Shown here: piece after piece, positions 25,885-34,630 of the stretch | Layout: every line of letters starts with the position of its first letter | Position numbering within the stretch: position 1 is the first letter of the stretch | Source of the DNA: Actinomycetes bacterium | GTDB taxonomy: Bacteria > Actinomycetota > Actinomycetes > S36-B12 > GCA-2699445 | Reading direction: 5' to 3' | Length of the DNA: 64,000 nt | Assembly: GCA_022599915.1 (NCBI GenBank) | Contig: JAHZLH010000052.1 | Location: 25,788-89,787, forward strand | Program-made: the position numbers and the translations under genes | Notes under the pieces: generated by a model | Told to the model about the DNA's origin: nothing | Database searches by the model: none | What the model saw: only the letters and a program-made list of their open reading frames with translations

Positions 25885-28467
25885 CTAGTCGCCGGACCTG
25901 GGTGACAGCACCAGCGTGTCTTGCCCAGCGTTGCGGACCGCGTCTGGCGTGAAGGGCCATGGATATTGGTCGCCTACCGCCCACGAATCAAACTGATCTA
26001 TGTAGTTCGGGTTGTAGGCATGGCCGCTATTACCGGTGAAGTTGACCCACGTGGATGCATCCAGATCTGCGAGATCAACCACCTGCCGCATAGAGGGAAT
26101 CCAACTGACGTCGTATCCAACGACGGGATCCCAACCGTTGGCGAGCGGCACGGAACTACCGCCACCTACCGGTAGCGGGCCCCGGTTGAACATGGACTCA
26201 ACTATCCCGATACCGCTGTCACCCAAAGTGGCGTTGCGGGCCTCGACCTGCAGCAACTGACCCCAGCGCCACTGCGCCGAATCCTCGCCCTGAAGTTCCG
26301 CCAGCTCAACAGCAGCTGCGTTGAGCGCGGCAGCCACCGTGTCGTTGCGACGCTGTTTGCCGGGTTCGTTGGCATCATCCCACCAGGGATTTTTCGGGTC
26401 ATCCCACAGCACCCGGATAACTTCCCACGTGCGATCACCCGCACTTATACCGGTGTTATCGGTGCCGAGTTCATCGTAGAACATCCGCTGCAATAGTTCG
26501 CGATAGAACACGTTGAAGAATGCTGCTGGAGCGGAATCTACGCCCTGCTGGAAATCCCACTTTTGCAGCAGCAGGACTGCCCGCTCCGTCTGGGGGAAAA
26601 CCGAAAGGTTAGCTAGTTTCGGAACCAAGAACTCGGCTAGTTCGTTTCCGGCGTCCAACTGCACCGACATCATCTCAGCGGCCGACATTTTGCCGCCATC
26701 GGCAACCAAAGCGGCGAGTCGAGCGTTGATTCGACTAGCCCGGGACCCATAGGAAGACGGATCAGATTTGATCGGATTACCCGTTTCCGGATTCACCACC
26801 TGCTGATTGGCGGTGGTCACCCAGCCGGCCGCAGGGTCGGTGACCGTCGGGAGATCGTCGAATGGGATGAAGCCCGACCAACTGAAACGCGAGTCCCAGC
26901 CGGGAACCGGCCACTTTCCGTTGTAGCCGGTGCGGGTCGGAATCTGACCGGGTGCCTGATAGCCAATCACTCCCTCGGTATCGGCGTAGATCAAGTTCTG
27001 GGAGGGCACCGCCAAGTTAGCGGCTGCCGCTCGGAACTCATCCCAGTTAGTGGCACGGTTGACCGCCAAGATGGCGTCGAACGTGGGGCGGGGTGTGAGC
27101 GCCGTCCACTTCATCACTACCGCATAACCCTTGCCCCGTGGCTGCTTGTCTGGAGTCACAAATTGACCCGGTGCAGGCACGGGCGCAGCCTCACCGACCT
27201 CGCCATAGACAGTTGACCCAGGCAGATCCGAGACAATCGGACCGTTGGCGGTGGTCCGTACTGTGATCGGTACTGGGGCGCCGCCCGCCACCTTGATTTC
27301 GTCGTCGCGAAACAGCATGGGGCGCTTTCGGCCATTCACGATGTAGTTCTTGCCCTGAACTTTCTCCAAGACCAGATCGCTGACGTCTGGACCGAGATTC
27401 GTTAATCCCCACGCGATCTTCTGGTTGTGTCCGATAAAGATGCCCGGGACTCCGGACATGCTCCAGCCAGTGACGTCATACGGACAAGCAGGTGAGACTT
27501 CACGGCAATGCAGGCCGGCTTGGTACCAAAGGCTCGGCAGGCTCGGCGCGAGATGTGGGTCATTGGCGAGTAGCGGTTTTCCGGATTCAGTGAACTCACC
27601 AGACACGACCCACGAGTTGGAGCCAATACCGGGGCCAGCGGGACCGAGCACCGCTCGCAGCGAATCTGCGACTGCGGCAGCCCGCTGCAGCGCGGGTGCT
27701 ACTCCGGGCCGGTCCAATGAGGCTGCCTGCGCAGCTGACGTTTGCTGCGCCGTCTTCCGCAACTGCTTGTCCGCCGCATCACCCATAATGGTGCCGTTGC
27801 GGTCATAGGGGTAGGCCGGATACAACTCCAAGGCGCGGTCGACACCCACTTTGGTTGCATTCAGCGCCCGAGAAATCTCTTTCTCGTAGTTCCCGTTCAG
27901 ATCCCAAGCCAGTGCCTTCAGCCAAGCCAACGAATCGACCGGATCCCACGACTCGATCTGGTACTCCGGGTTATCAAGACCGAGTATCAAGTACTCCAGC
28001 GACACCTCCGGGCCGGATTTTTCGGAGAGGTACTGATTCACGCCGGTGGCGTATGCATCTAGCGCGCTACGCGAGTCCTCGCTAATCTGCCCGTACTCCT
28101 GCTCAGCGATTCCTCGCCAATCAAGCCGCCGCAAGAACGCATCGGTATCCACTTGGGAGTCCCCGAACATCTCTGACAACCTGCCGGAGGTGATGTGGCG
28201 GCGAACGTCCATCTCGTAGAAACGATCCTGTGCGTGAACGTATCCCAGCGCCGCAAAAAGGTCGGTCTGCGTGTTTGCATAGATGTTGGGAACGCCACGC
28301 TCATCACGAATGACTTCCACGTCTGCGGACAATCCCACTAATTGCAACGTGCCATCGGTTTGCGGGAACGACCGTCGGATCGACCACCATCCGAGAGCCG
28401 CAGCGATCAGCGCTAGCACAACCAGAATCGCGACCACGACGAGGGCGATTCGGCCAAGGACACGCAT
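25885..28467 (-). CDS. Penicillin acylase family Ntn-hydrolase
   Basis: Exported, self-cleaving amidohydrolase of 860 residues. One membrane helix or uncleaved signal lies at about 5-28. The alpha-chain motif GVPNIYANTQTDLFAALGYVHAQDRFYEMD follows. The catalytic nucleophile is Ser283 in GIGSNSWVV, which becomes the N-terminus of the beta chain. LANDPHLAPSLPSLWYQAGLH follows, and the C-terminus contains SGHAYNPNYIDQ. Family members cleave penicillins, N-acyl-homoserine lactones or cyclic lipopeptides; the substrate cannot be read here. TACAGT lies 6 nt before the ATG. Confidence 0.92.
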   Translation of the reverse strand: MRVLGRIALVVVAILVVLALIAAALGWWSIRRSFPQTDGTLQLVGLSADVEVIRDERGVPNIYANTQTDLFAALGYVHAQDRFYEMDVRRHITSGRLSEMFGDSQVDTDAFLRRLDWRGIAEQEYGQISEDSRSALDAYATGVNQYLSEKSGPEVSLEYLILGLDNPEYQIESWDPVDSLAWLKALAWDLNGNYEKEISRALNATKVGVDRALELYPAYPYDRNGTIMGDAADKQLRKTAQQTSAAQAASLDRPGVAPALQRAAAVADSLRAVLGPAGPGIGSNSWVVSGEFTESGKPLLANDPHLAPSLPSLWYQAGLHCREVSPACPYDVTGWSMSGVPGIFIGHNQKIAWGLTNLGPDVSDLVLEKVQGKNYIVNGRKRPMLFRDDEIKVAGGAPVPITVRTTANGPIVSDLPGSTVYGEVGEAAPVPAPGQFVTPDKQPRGKGYAVVMKWTALTPRPTFDAILAVNRATNWDEFRAAAANLAVPSQNLIYADTEGVIGYQAPGQIPTRTGYNGKWPVPGWDSRFSWSGFIPFDDLPTVTDPAAGWVTTANQQVVNPETGNPIKSDPSSYGSRASRINARLAALVADGGKMSAAEMMSVQLDAGNELAEFLVPKLANLSVFPQTERAVLLLQKWDFQQGVDSAPAAFFNVFYRELLQRMFYDELGTDNTGISAGDRTWEVIRVLWDDPKNPWWDDANEPGKQRRNDTVAAALNAAAVELAELQGEDSAQWRWGQLLQVEARNATLGDSGIGIVESMFNRGPLPVGGGSSVPLANGWDPVVGYDVSWIPSMRQVVDLADLDASTWVNFTGNSGHAYNPNYIDQFDSWAVGDQYPWPFTPDAVRNAGQDTLVLSPRSGD

Positions 28468-28473
28468 GCCGAG

Positions 28474-28479
28474 ACTGTA
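28474..28479 (-). promoter_or_regulatory. -10 element TACAGT of the penicillin acylase gene
   Basis: TACAGT on the minus strand, 6 nt before the ATG at 28467; leaderless start. Confidence 0.55.
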
Positions 28480-28502
28480 GTGCAGTGGCCGCCGCTGTGT
28501 CG

Positions 28503-28781
28503 CTAGGCGGTCCTGCGCGCCTTGGGTGCGCTCGCATAGGAACCAATATCACCGAGGAAAGCTAGCCCGACCAGGAACCAGTCGAAACCGGTGACATTGC
28601 CGGTCCAGGCAAAGAGCGCAACGTAGACAAGAGTGGTGAAGGGCAGGAACAGCAGACCCAGTAGCGGCACGACCCACTCACCGGAAAACGCCCGCTGAAT
28701 CCAATCCGAGAACACCCAGAGCACTACCAGTGCGACGCGAGGAAACATCGCACCAAATGCCACCACGAGACAGCCGCACAT
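28503..28781 (-). CDS. Small conserved membrane protein
   Basis: A 92-residue protein with a strong GAGGAGG site 6 nt before the ATG at 28781. It begins MCGCLVVAFGAMFPR and has two or three hydrophobic segments (about 5-25, 34-55 and 62-80), then a basic tail. Similar small proteins occur in actinobacteria but I know no function. It has its own ribosome-binding site and lies between the acylase gene and the glycosylase-labelled gene on the same strand. Confidence 0.75.
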   Translation of the reverse strand: MCGCLVVAFGAMFPRVALVVLWVFSDWIQRAFSGEWVVPLLGLLFLPFTTLVYVALFAWTGNVTGFDWFLVGLAFLGDIGSYASAPKARRTA

Positions 28782-28843
28782 ATCGTTCCTCCTCAGCACC
28801 GACGGTTCAGGACGCAGGGACCAGTCTGCCAGCCCCAGCATCC

Positions 28844-29767
28844 CTAGCTAGTGCCGCTGCCCAACATGACCCATTCGTGGATTGACTCTAGTTCCGCAAC
28901 CAACCGTTTCCGCAGCGCGGTACTGCGCTCCGCCAGTCGCCGCTGCTCAGTGGCGTGCTCACTACGTCCCGTTGCGGTCTCCACCCGGATTGGCGACAGC
29001 CCCCAGGCCGTCAGGTCGTACGGCGAGGACCTCATATCCACTTGCCGAGCTGACCGAGCGAATTCAAAGCAATCGGTCACCAACTCACTACTGACCAGTG
29101 GTAGCGCCTCATAGGCGAACCGGTACAAATCCATACCAGCGTGAATACAACCCGGCTGTTCCCAATCCGCTTGCCCTGCCCGAGTGAGTTGGAGCTGACG
29201 AGACTGTGCCGGGCCGCTGAAGAATCGGTAGGCATCGAAATGTGTGCATCGCAGCCCTACGTCATCAACCGCTGCTGCAATCTGCTCACTAGACAGCCGG
29301 AGAGGAACCTTTGCATGACGGATCTCATTGGTGCGATAGACCATGGCCCACTCGTGCATACCAAAGCAGGACAACTCGGCTGGACGAGTAGCAGTTACCC
29401 GCATTAGTCGAATCGAGTGTTGCAGTCGCTGCAGTTGTCGCTCGGATAGTCGCGAATCCGCCCCGTATCCCTGGTCACGCCGACGATAGCCGGAGTGGTC
29501 GGCGAGCTGATCGCAACCAACCACCGCATAGCGCCAACCCGGATGCCAGGTTGATAACTGTCGTGGGCTCAGTCGGTAGTACTCGAATAGAAAATCATCG
29601 ACTGGGTGCCGCTGTCCCGCCTTTCGCCGCTGGAGTCGGGGCTGGATCCACGGCGCTACTCGCTGCAGATGCCGCTGCTGCAATGGCCGCCACTGGTGCG
29701 GGCTGAGAACGACATCCGTTGACTCATCGATAGCGGCACCATCAACCGGGTGGTGGTCAACGGACAT
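28844..29767 (-). CDS. Conserved actinobacterial protein, homologues labelled 3-methyladenine DNA glycosylase
   Basis: Cytosolic protein of 307 residues from the ATG at 29767, which overlaps the upstream gene by 11 bases. Recognisable stretches are HPVDDFLFEYYRLSP, LSCFGMHEWAMVYR, LRCTHFDAYRFF, EQPGCIHAGMDLYRFAYE and VDMRSSPYDLTAWGLSPIRVETATGR. I recall these from an actinobacterial family whose entries are often labelled 3-methyladenine DNA glycosylase. No helix-hairpin-helix or AAG-type motif is visible, so the activity should be treated as unproven. A true Mpg enzyme is encoded at 51978-52583. The many conserved His and Tyr suggest an enzyme. Confidence 0.75.
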   Translation of the reverse strand: MSVDHHPVDGAAIDESTDVVLSPHQWRPLQQRHLQRVAPWIQPRLQRRKAGQRHPVDDFLFEYYRLSPRQLSTWHPGWRYAVVGCDQLADHSGYRRRDQGYGADSRLSERQLQRLQHSIRLMRVTATRPAELSCFGMHEWAMVYRTNEIRHAKVPLRLSSEQIAAAVDDVGLRCTHFDAYRFFSGPAQSRQLQLTRAGQADWEQPGCIHAGMDLYRFAYEALPLVSSELVTDCFEFARSARQVDMRSSPYDLTAWGLSPIRVETATGRSEHATEQRRLAERSTALRKRLVAELESIHEWVMLGSGTS

Positions 29768-30902
29768 CAGCAATACCCAGCGCCAAGCAACCTGCCTGGA
29801 GCCGATCGAACCCCAAACCATCTATCGGCCCCAGCGCCCCGACCGGCAGGTCTTGGCGTCGTTGCAGCAGCGCTGCACCCCAGTCCAACAAGTCCGCGGT
29901 CATGTCATAGGGATCCGGCCCGTCAACTTGAACCCGATCGATCTCGACACCGGCGCCGTCGCGTCCCACTGCGAGCACGTGTGACCGATTAGCGGCTCGT
30001 TGATGATCCGCAGGTCCGGTGTCGGAGACACCACCTAGGGCGGTGCGCATCACCGCTCCCATTGCAGAGCCCACCCCGGGAACTTGCATGGCGCTTCCGG
30101 CGAGTGCACCGGCAGTTGACCAGGCTCGGGACCAGCGACCGATCCAACCGACTTGGGTATTGATGGTACGCAACTGCGGGTAGCTGCGCGGCAAGGCAAA
30201 CTGTTCGGTACCACCGATACTGACGGCCGTCATCGGGCGGCCAGCTAGCTCAAACTCCAGTGTGCGGGAACCAGTTCGTTCTGAGGCCAACTCGCCGTCG
30301 CGCCAGGTGTAGGAAGATTCCAAGGCCACCCCAGTAGCGCTGGCTATCGTTCCACTGCTCGGGGTGAAGTTACCAGTGACGAAATAGCCGATGTCCACTT
30401 GTTCGATGGCGCTGGCCGCACTGCGTTCGAGTAAGAGCCCAGCGGCGAGATTACCGGGCACGTAATCAAACCCGAAGGCAGTCAGCAGCCGAGCGCCGGT
30501 ACGCCGTGCGCGACGGTCGTATTCGGTGAAGATCTTTTTCACGAAAGCTGGTTCGCCGGTGCAGTCCAGGTAGGCCGCGCCGGCATCAATAGCTGCCTCC
30601 ACCGGGGCCTGACCCAATCGGGTAAAGGGACCGACAGTGCTCACCAACACATCTGCTTCCGATCGCAACAAACCCAGCAAGTCGCCTCGTTGGTTGACGT
30701 CGGCAATCGCCCAATCTGGTTCGCGACCAGTGGGGGCCAGTGGCAGCAACTCTTCGACGAGCCGCTGCAACTTTTCCTGATCCCGTCCGACTAGGACTGG
30801 CGCGCGACCTTGCGCCACCATGCGCATGGCGGTCAACCGGCCGGTGTAGCCGGTGGCACCAAGCAGGACCACCTGACCGTCTGGCTGATCGTCAATTTCC
30901 AT
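29757..30902 (-). CDS. Saccharopine dehydrogenase-like NAD(P)-binding protein (trans-enoyl reductase type)
   Basis: Rossmann-fold protein of 381 residues. The N-terminal dinucleotide motif VVLLGATGYTGRLTAMRM is clear and is followed by VGRDQEKLQRLV, VLVSTVGPFTRLG and YLDCTGEPAFVKK, the pattern of the saccharopine dehydrogenase-like family that in mycobacteria includes the trans-acting enoyl reductase. It is not a lysine-pathway enzyme by context. The gene starts 6 nt after TAGGCT and overlaps the next gene by 11 bases. Confidence 0.85.
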   Translation of the reverse strand: MEIDDQPDGQVVLLGATGYTGRLTAMRMVAQGRAPVLVGRDQEKLQRLVEELLPLAPTGREPDWAIADVNQRGDLLGLLRSEADVLVSTVGPFTRLGQAPVEAAIDAGAAYLDCTGEPAFVKKIFTEYDRRARRTGARLLTAFGFDYVPGNLAAGLLLERSAASAIEQVDIGYFVTGNFTPSSGTIASATGVALESSYTWRDGELASERTGSRTLEFELAGRPMTAVSIGGTEQFALPRSYPQLRTINTQVGWIGRWSRAWSTAGALAGSAMQVPGVGSAMGAVMRTALGGVSDTGPADHQRAANRSHVLAVGRDGAGVEIDRVQVDGPDPYDMTADLLDWGAALLQRRQDLPVGALGPIDGLGFDRLQAGCLALGIADVR

Positions 30903-30908
30903 AAGACA

Positions 30909-30914
30909 AGCCTA
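30909..30914 (-). promoter_or_regulatory. -10 element TAGGCT of the saccharopine dehydrogenase-like gene
   Basis: TAGGCT on the minus strand, 6 nt before the ATG at 30902; leaderless start. Confidence 0.6.
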
Positions 30915-30931
30915 GCCAGCGCTCGAAAAGA

Positions 30932-31522
30932 CTATCGACCGGCCAAAGTGAGGCTGACCCGATCCGATCGACGAATCGCAGCTAGCTCGCCTGCCTGTTC
31001 GCTGGTGACATCAAGCAGGACCGCAGAATCCGAATTTCCTGGTGTCAGCACCTCGTCGGAATCGGAAACGGTGACTGTGAGCACCTCCACGCCAGTCGCA
31101 GCCGTCCAGACGGAGTTCTGTTCTGTGTGTTGACTCGCCAACCCGGCCAGTCGTTCTGACGCTACAACGACGTCAACGATGTCACCGGCCACCAACATGC
31201 CGGCCATCCCATCGTCTGGCAGCGGCAACGGGAAGACCACGCGACCTGGCTTCACGGCCAGTGACCGCCCAGGGGTGAGTCGGCTTGGTGTGATGGGTTC
31301 CCCCTCGGCTATTGGCCCCCTGACGGTTTCGCCGATCAAGACGTCGGGCTCGGCACTGATCAATCCCAAACTGTCCTGCCCGACGGTCACATCGGCAGCG
31401 GTCAACGATGTGCCGGAAGGGATGTCCCGGGCAGCCACCGCCACGGGTTTCGTTGCCGTAGCCGGCTCTGAACCCAGCCAACTCACCACTCCCACGATCA
31501 GCAGGCAAGCCGCCGCTATCAC
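30932..31522 (-). CDS. SAF-domain (CpaB/RcpC-like) membrane-anchored protein
   Basis: A 196-residue protein with an N-terminal membrane helix (about 1-18, MIAAACLLIVGVVSWLG) and an SAF domain at about 24-90 (VAVAARDIPSGTSLTAADVTVGQ, then IGETVRGPIAEGEPITPSRL). The rest resembles CpaB/RcpC, the pilus-assembly family. No other pilus gene is nearby. The GTG at 31522 is the only start before an in-frame stop upstream, although it has no good ribosome-binding site. FmdB and SAF genes also lie close together near the folate cyclo-ligase gene in Streptomyces, as I recall, so the pairing may be conserved. Confidence 0.8.
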   Translation of the reverse strand: MIAAACLLIVGVVSWLGSEPATATKPVAVAARDIPSGTSLTAADVTVGQDSLGLISAEPDVLIGETVRGPIAEGEPITPSRLTPGRSLAVKPGRVVFPLPLPDDGMAGMLVAGDIVDVVVASERLAGLASQHTEQNSVWTAATGVEVLTVTVSDSDEVLTPGNSDSAVLLDVTSEQAGELAAIRRSDRVSLTLAGR

Positions 31523-31699
31523 TCTGATTGTGGTGCCGTGGCGGAAGATGATCGATGTTGATCGTTAAACTCGGGCCATGGCGCAACGGTCACATCCGGC
31601 GAATACGAGCGCTAATCATTGTCCACAGCGGAACCGCCGTGAGCTGGTCAGCGCGCACGAACCCGTGGCAATGACCAGCCCGGTCGCGCCCGGGTGCAA

Positions 31700-32074
31700 C
31701 TAGCTGTTCGTGCTTGACCCAGCACTGCCGCTGGATTTGGCCGCCGCTGGTTTTTGGCTTTCGCTCTTGGTTGTGGCCTTGTCGGTCTTCGTGCCGGCGG
31801 TGTCACTCGTCGAGCCGGCAGCGTCACTACTGCTGGCTGCCTCTGACTTACTCGCCGAACTCTCGCCGGTTGCCGCTGGTGATTTCTTGTCGGACTCCCG
31901 CGAATCATTACGGTAGAAGCCGGAGCCTTTGAAGACCACACCTACGTTGCCGAAGAGTTTGCGCAGCCCCTGCTCACCACAGTGGGGGCAGGCTGTCAGC
32001 GTAGGTTCATCGAAGGACTGCACAACTTCAAACTGCTCGCCGCAGTCATTGCAGCGGTAGTCGTACCTAGGCAT
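31700..32074 (-). CDS. FmdB family zinc-ribbon protein
   Basis: A 124-residue protein starting at the ATG at 32074 behind AGGAG. The N-terminus MPRYDYRC has the zinc-ribbon cysteines C8, C11, C29 and C32, spaced as in FmdB regulators. KLFGNVGVVFKGSGFYRNDSR follows. From residue 60 onward the tail is low-complexity Ser, Ala, Thr and Lys. FmdB proteins are called putative regulators, but the actinobacterial members have no proven role. Confidence 0.88.
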   Translation of the reverse strand: MPRYDYRCNDCGEQFEVVQSFDEPTLTACPHCGEQGLRKLFGNVGVVFKGSGFYRNDSRESDKKSPAATGESSASKSEAASSSDAAGSTSDTAGTKTDKATTKSESQKPAAAKSSGSAGSSTNS

Positions 32075-32172
32075 TGCCGTTACTCCTGAAGCGGTAGGCG
32101 GATTCCTCGGGTACCAGAGTGCCAAACAGAAGCCAGATCAGCGAAATCGATCTCACAAAAAGCAGCGGGCGC

Positions 32173-32178
32173 TAGGGT
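32173..32178 (+). promoter_or_regulatory. -10 element TAGGGT of the first crcB gene
   Basis: TAGGGT with 6 nt to the GTG at 32185. A leaderless start leaves no room for a fluoride riboswitch. Confidence 0.55.
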
Positions 32179-32184
32179 CGCCTT

Positions 32185-32592
32185 GTGTCGCAGCCAGGGA
32201 GAATTCCACCGCTCCCCATGTGGGGGTTGGTGGCACTAGGTGGCGCTGCGGGGGCATCACTGCGGCATGCCGGCGAACTGATCTTCCCCTGGGAGGGCGC
32301 CGGTTGGCCCACCGGAATCTTCATCGCCAACATGCTCGGATCCTTGCTGATGGGGGTGTTTCTTGGTCGGCTTAGCCGGATGGCTCAAGTTCCGGCGTAC
32401 CTGCCGCCACTGGTCGGCGTGGGCTTCCTGGGCGGCCTGACCACGTTTTCCACCTTCGCAGCGGAACTCGACGAGTTGCTCCGCGGTGGCTTTCCCACCA
32501 TCGCAGTGGCCTACGCCGTCATCAGCGTCATGGTCGGAATCCTCGCGGTCCGGCTTGGTTGGAATCTCGCTCGCCGAGAGGTCACCGCATGA
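32185..32592 (+). CDS. crcB: Fluoride channel subunit CrcB/FluC 1
   Basis: Four-helix fluoride exporter subunit of 135 residues. Family motifs: GGAAGASLRHAG, GIFIANMLGSLLMGVFLG (the conserved Asn in the pore) and VGFLGGLTTFSTFAAEL (the Phe-box and sodium-site region). The stop overlaps the start of the second crcB gene (ATGA). Adjacent crcB pairs form antiparallel heterodimers in many actinobacteria and firmicutes. Confidence 0.94.
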   Translation: MSQPGRIPPLPMWGLVALGGAAGASLRHAGELIFPWEGAGWPTGIFIANMLGSLLMGVFLGRLSRMAQVPAYLPPLVGVGFLGGLTTFSTFAAELDELLRGGFPTIAVAYAVISVMVGILAVRLGWNLARREVTA

Positions 32593-32951
32593 GTTGGGTT
32601 CTCGTCGCCCTCGGCGCGGCTGCGGGCGCGATGGGAAGGTATGCGATCGACCTCATGATGCAACGCTGGTGGATCAGCAACCACCCGAGCCGGGTCGCGG
32701 TGGGCATCCTCACTGCCAATATCCTCGGCTCGGCAATCCTGGGAGTGGCTGCTGCGCGGCTCAACGACGATCTCTTGCTCCTCGTCGGCACCGGATTCTG
32801 TGGCGCGCTCACGACCTTCAGTTCGTTTGCCGGGCTCACCGAGGAATCCTTCCGGGAAGGATTTCCACGGGCTGCGGTCGCCAATATCGTACTGAATCTC
32901 GGCCTGTGCCTAGGAGTCTTGTCATTGACCTTCTCGCTAGCGCAGCCGTAA
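32589..32951 (+). CDS. crcB: Fluoride channel subunit CrcB/FluC 2
   Basis: Second subunit, 120 residues from the ATG at 32589. Motifs: LGAAAGAMGRYAID, ILTANILGSAILGVAAARL and GFCGALTTFSSFAGLTEES. Translationally coupled to the first subunit by a 4-base overlap. The two probably insert with opposite topology and make one dual-pore channel. Confidence 0.93.
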   Translation: MSWVLVALGAAAGAMGRYAIDLMMQRWWISNHPSRVAVGILTANILGSAILGVAAARLNDDLLLLVGTGFCGALTTFSSFAGLTEESFREGFPRAAVANIVLNLGLCLGVLSLTFSLAQP

Positions 32952-33064
32952 CGATCGGGCCACGCCTTTTCACAAGATCGGAATGAAGCGGCTGATTCTG
33001 GCAGACTCATGCCCCAAGACGCATCGTCCGATAGTTTGCAGCATTTGCAGCAGGAGGAAACATC

Positions 33065-34282
33065 ATGGCCGAGAGCAAAAACACCGATCCGAGATTCGAT
33101 CTGCTTCGTGAGGGCATGTCCCGACGAGGTTTCCTCTCCGCCATGGGAGCCACTGGAGCGGCAGCGGCACTGGCTGCTTGTGGTACCAGTTCCGACAGCA
33201 ACAGCGGCGAGGATGCCGCACCGGAAGGTGACGGGATGGGGGCCCGCGCCGATGAGGGTGTGGTGGCCTGGGCGAACTGGACCGAGTACCTGGATTACAA
33301 GGGCAAGACCAACAGCTACCCCACCTTAGAACGGTTCGAGAAGGTCTCCGGCTACGACGTCGAATACAAAGAAGACATCGACGACAACAACTCGTTCAAT
33401 GGCAAGGTGGAGCCGCTGCTTCAGAATGGTCAAGACATCGGCTACGACCTAGTGACTCCATCGGACTCCCTGGTCAGCGAGTGGATACGCAAGGGCTACG
33501 CGGCCCAGATCGATTACGACAATGTGCCCAACGTCAAGAATCTGCTGCCGGCACTACTGGATGTGAACTGGGATCCCGGCCGCAAGTTCTCACTCACCTG
33601 GCAATCTGGCTTCACCGGACTGGCTTGGAACGAAGACAAGGTTCCCGGCGGCCTGAAGTCGGTAGAAGATCTGTGGGATCCCAAACTCAAAGGCAAGGTC
33701 GTGGTGTTGTCCGAAATGACCGACACCATGGGCTTGATCATGCTCAGCCAGGGGGTGGACGTCAGCCAGCCCATCACGGAAGAACAGTTCCAGGCAGCGT
33801 TGGACGTACTCGAAGAGCAACTGGATTCCGGGCAGATCAAGCAGGTCAAGGGCAACGGCTACCTGCAGGATCTGCGCAACGAGCAGGCCTGGGCGGCGAT
33901 CGCCTGGAGCGGTGACATCTTCCAACTCAACTACAATCCTAAACTCCCTGGCTACGGTTTTGCCCTACCCGATACCGGCGGCATGCTGTGGTCAGACAAC
34001 TTGGTGATTCCCACGACTACCCAAAACAAGGTGGGTGCGGAAGCGATCATGGACTACTACTACGACCCGAAGGTCGCCGCAGAAGTAGCCGCTTGGGTGA
34101 ACTATGTCTGCCCGGTTCAAGGTGCCCAGGAAGAAATGAAGAAGATCGATCAGGAACTAGCGGACAGCGAGTGGATCTTCCCCACCGACGAGTTGCTCGA
34201 GCAAGCGTACGTCTTCACTCAGTTGACCCCGCAGGAAGAGACTCAGTACGAGGACGCCTTCGGTCGCGTCACTCAGGGCTAG
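33065..34282 (+). CDS. Spermidine/putrescine-type ABC transporter substrate-binding lipoprotein (Tat)
   Basis: Periplasmic-type binding lipoprotein of 405 residues, start set by GGAGG 7 nt before the ATG. The signal has the twin-arginine motif SRRGFL (residues 19-24) and a lipobox LAAC at Cys39, so it is a Tat-exported lipoprotein. Residues 60-400 form the PotD fold (WANWTEYLD, YDLVTPSDSLVSEWIRKG, then GDIFQLNYN and WSDNLVIPTTTQNK). No ATP-binding or permease gene lies beside it, so its transporter is elsewhere or it acts alone. Confidence 0.88.
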   Translation: MAESKNTDPRFDLLREGMSRRGFLSAMGATGAAAALAACGTSSDSNSGEDAAPEGDGMGARADEGVVAWANWTEYLDYKGKTNSYPTLERFEKVSGYDVEYKEDIDDNNSFNGKVEPLLQNGQDIGYDLVTPSDSLVSEWIRKGYAAQIDYDNVPNVKNLLPALLDVNWDPGRKFSLTWQSGFTGLAWNEDKVPGGLKSVEDLWDPKLKGKVVVLSEMTDTMGLIMLSQGVDVSQPITEEQFQAALDVLEEQLDSGQIKQVKGNGYLQDLRNEQAWAAIAWSGDIFQLNYNPKLPGYGFALPDTGGMLWSDNLVIPTTTQNKVGAEAIMDYYYDPKVAAEVAAWVNYVCPVQGAQEEMKKIDQELADSEWIFPTDELLEQAYVFTQLTPQEETQYEDAFGRVTQG

Positions 34283-34389
34283 TACCGCTGCCCGCCAGAA
34301 TTAGGCGATCGCGGACCCTGTCCGCACCAGGGTGAGAATTGTCATGCCCACTCCCCCGCGCGGCGTCTGCGGTTTGCTCGGTTATGGCG

Positions 34390-34395
34390 CATAGT
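34390..34395 (+). promoter_or_regulatory. -10-like CATAGT before a small ORF
   Basis: CATAGT, 6 nt, then ATG at 34402; same geometry as other leaderless starts in the window, but the first base is off consensus. Confidence 0.35.
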
Positions 34396-34401
34396 TGAGA
34401 C

Positions 34402-34560
34402 ATGAGACCAGCCTTCGACGACGACCTTGCAACGGTCTCCGAGCGTGGGTCATCTCGCCGGGAGACCGAATCAGTAACCGAGACAACGATGGAGTTTCCT
34501 GCCATCGACGCCGGGCAGATTGACGGCTGGTCGCGCGCGGAAGAGATCACCGAGGGATAG
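34402..34560 (+). CDS. Small hypothetical acidic protein
   Basis: A 52-codon frame with no family I recognise. It is acidic (FDDDL, ETESVTETTMEF, SRAEEITEG) and has no membrane segment. Support comes from a CATAGT element 6 nt before its ATG and from codons ending mostly in G or C. It stands alone between the PotD-like gene and the accessory region, so it may still be chance. Confidence 0.35.
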   Translation: MRPAFDDDLATVSERGSSRRETESVTETTMEFPAIDAGQIDGWSRAEEITEG

Positions 34561-34607
34561 ACCCACAACGCCAGTCAGCGACGAGTTAGCAGACCTGGCG
34601 GGCGTCC

Positions 34608-34630
34608 TGCGCAGGAGTTGAACCTGCGGG
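34608..34630 (-). other. tRNA T-arm-like fragment
   Basis: On the minus strand GCAGG-TTCAACT-CCTGC is a perfect T arm, but no acceptor stem, anticodon arm or D arm can be paired around it. It may be a scar of an integration at a tRNA, or chance. Confidence 0.3.

Noticed and set aside
32090..32184. Possible fluoride riboswitch before crcB
   Set aside because: No crcB-motif sequence is visible, and TAGGGT six bases before the start leaves no leader for an RNA switch.
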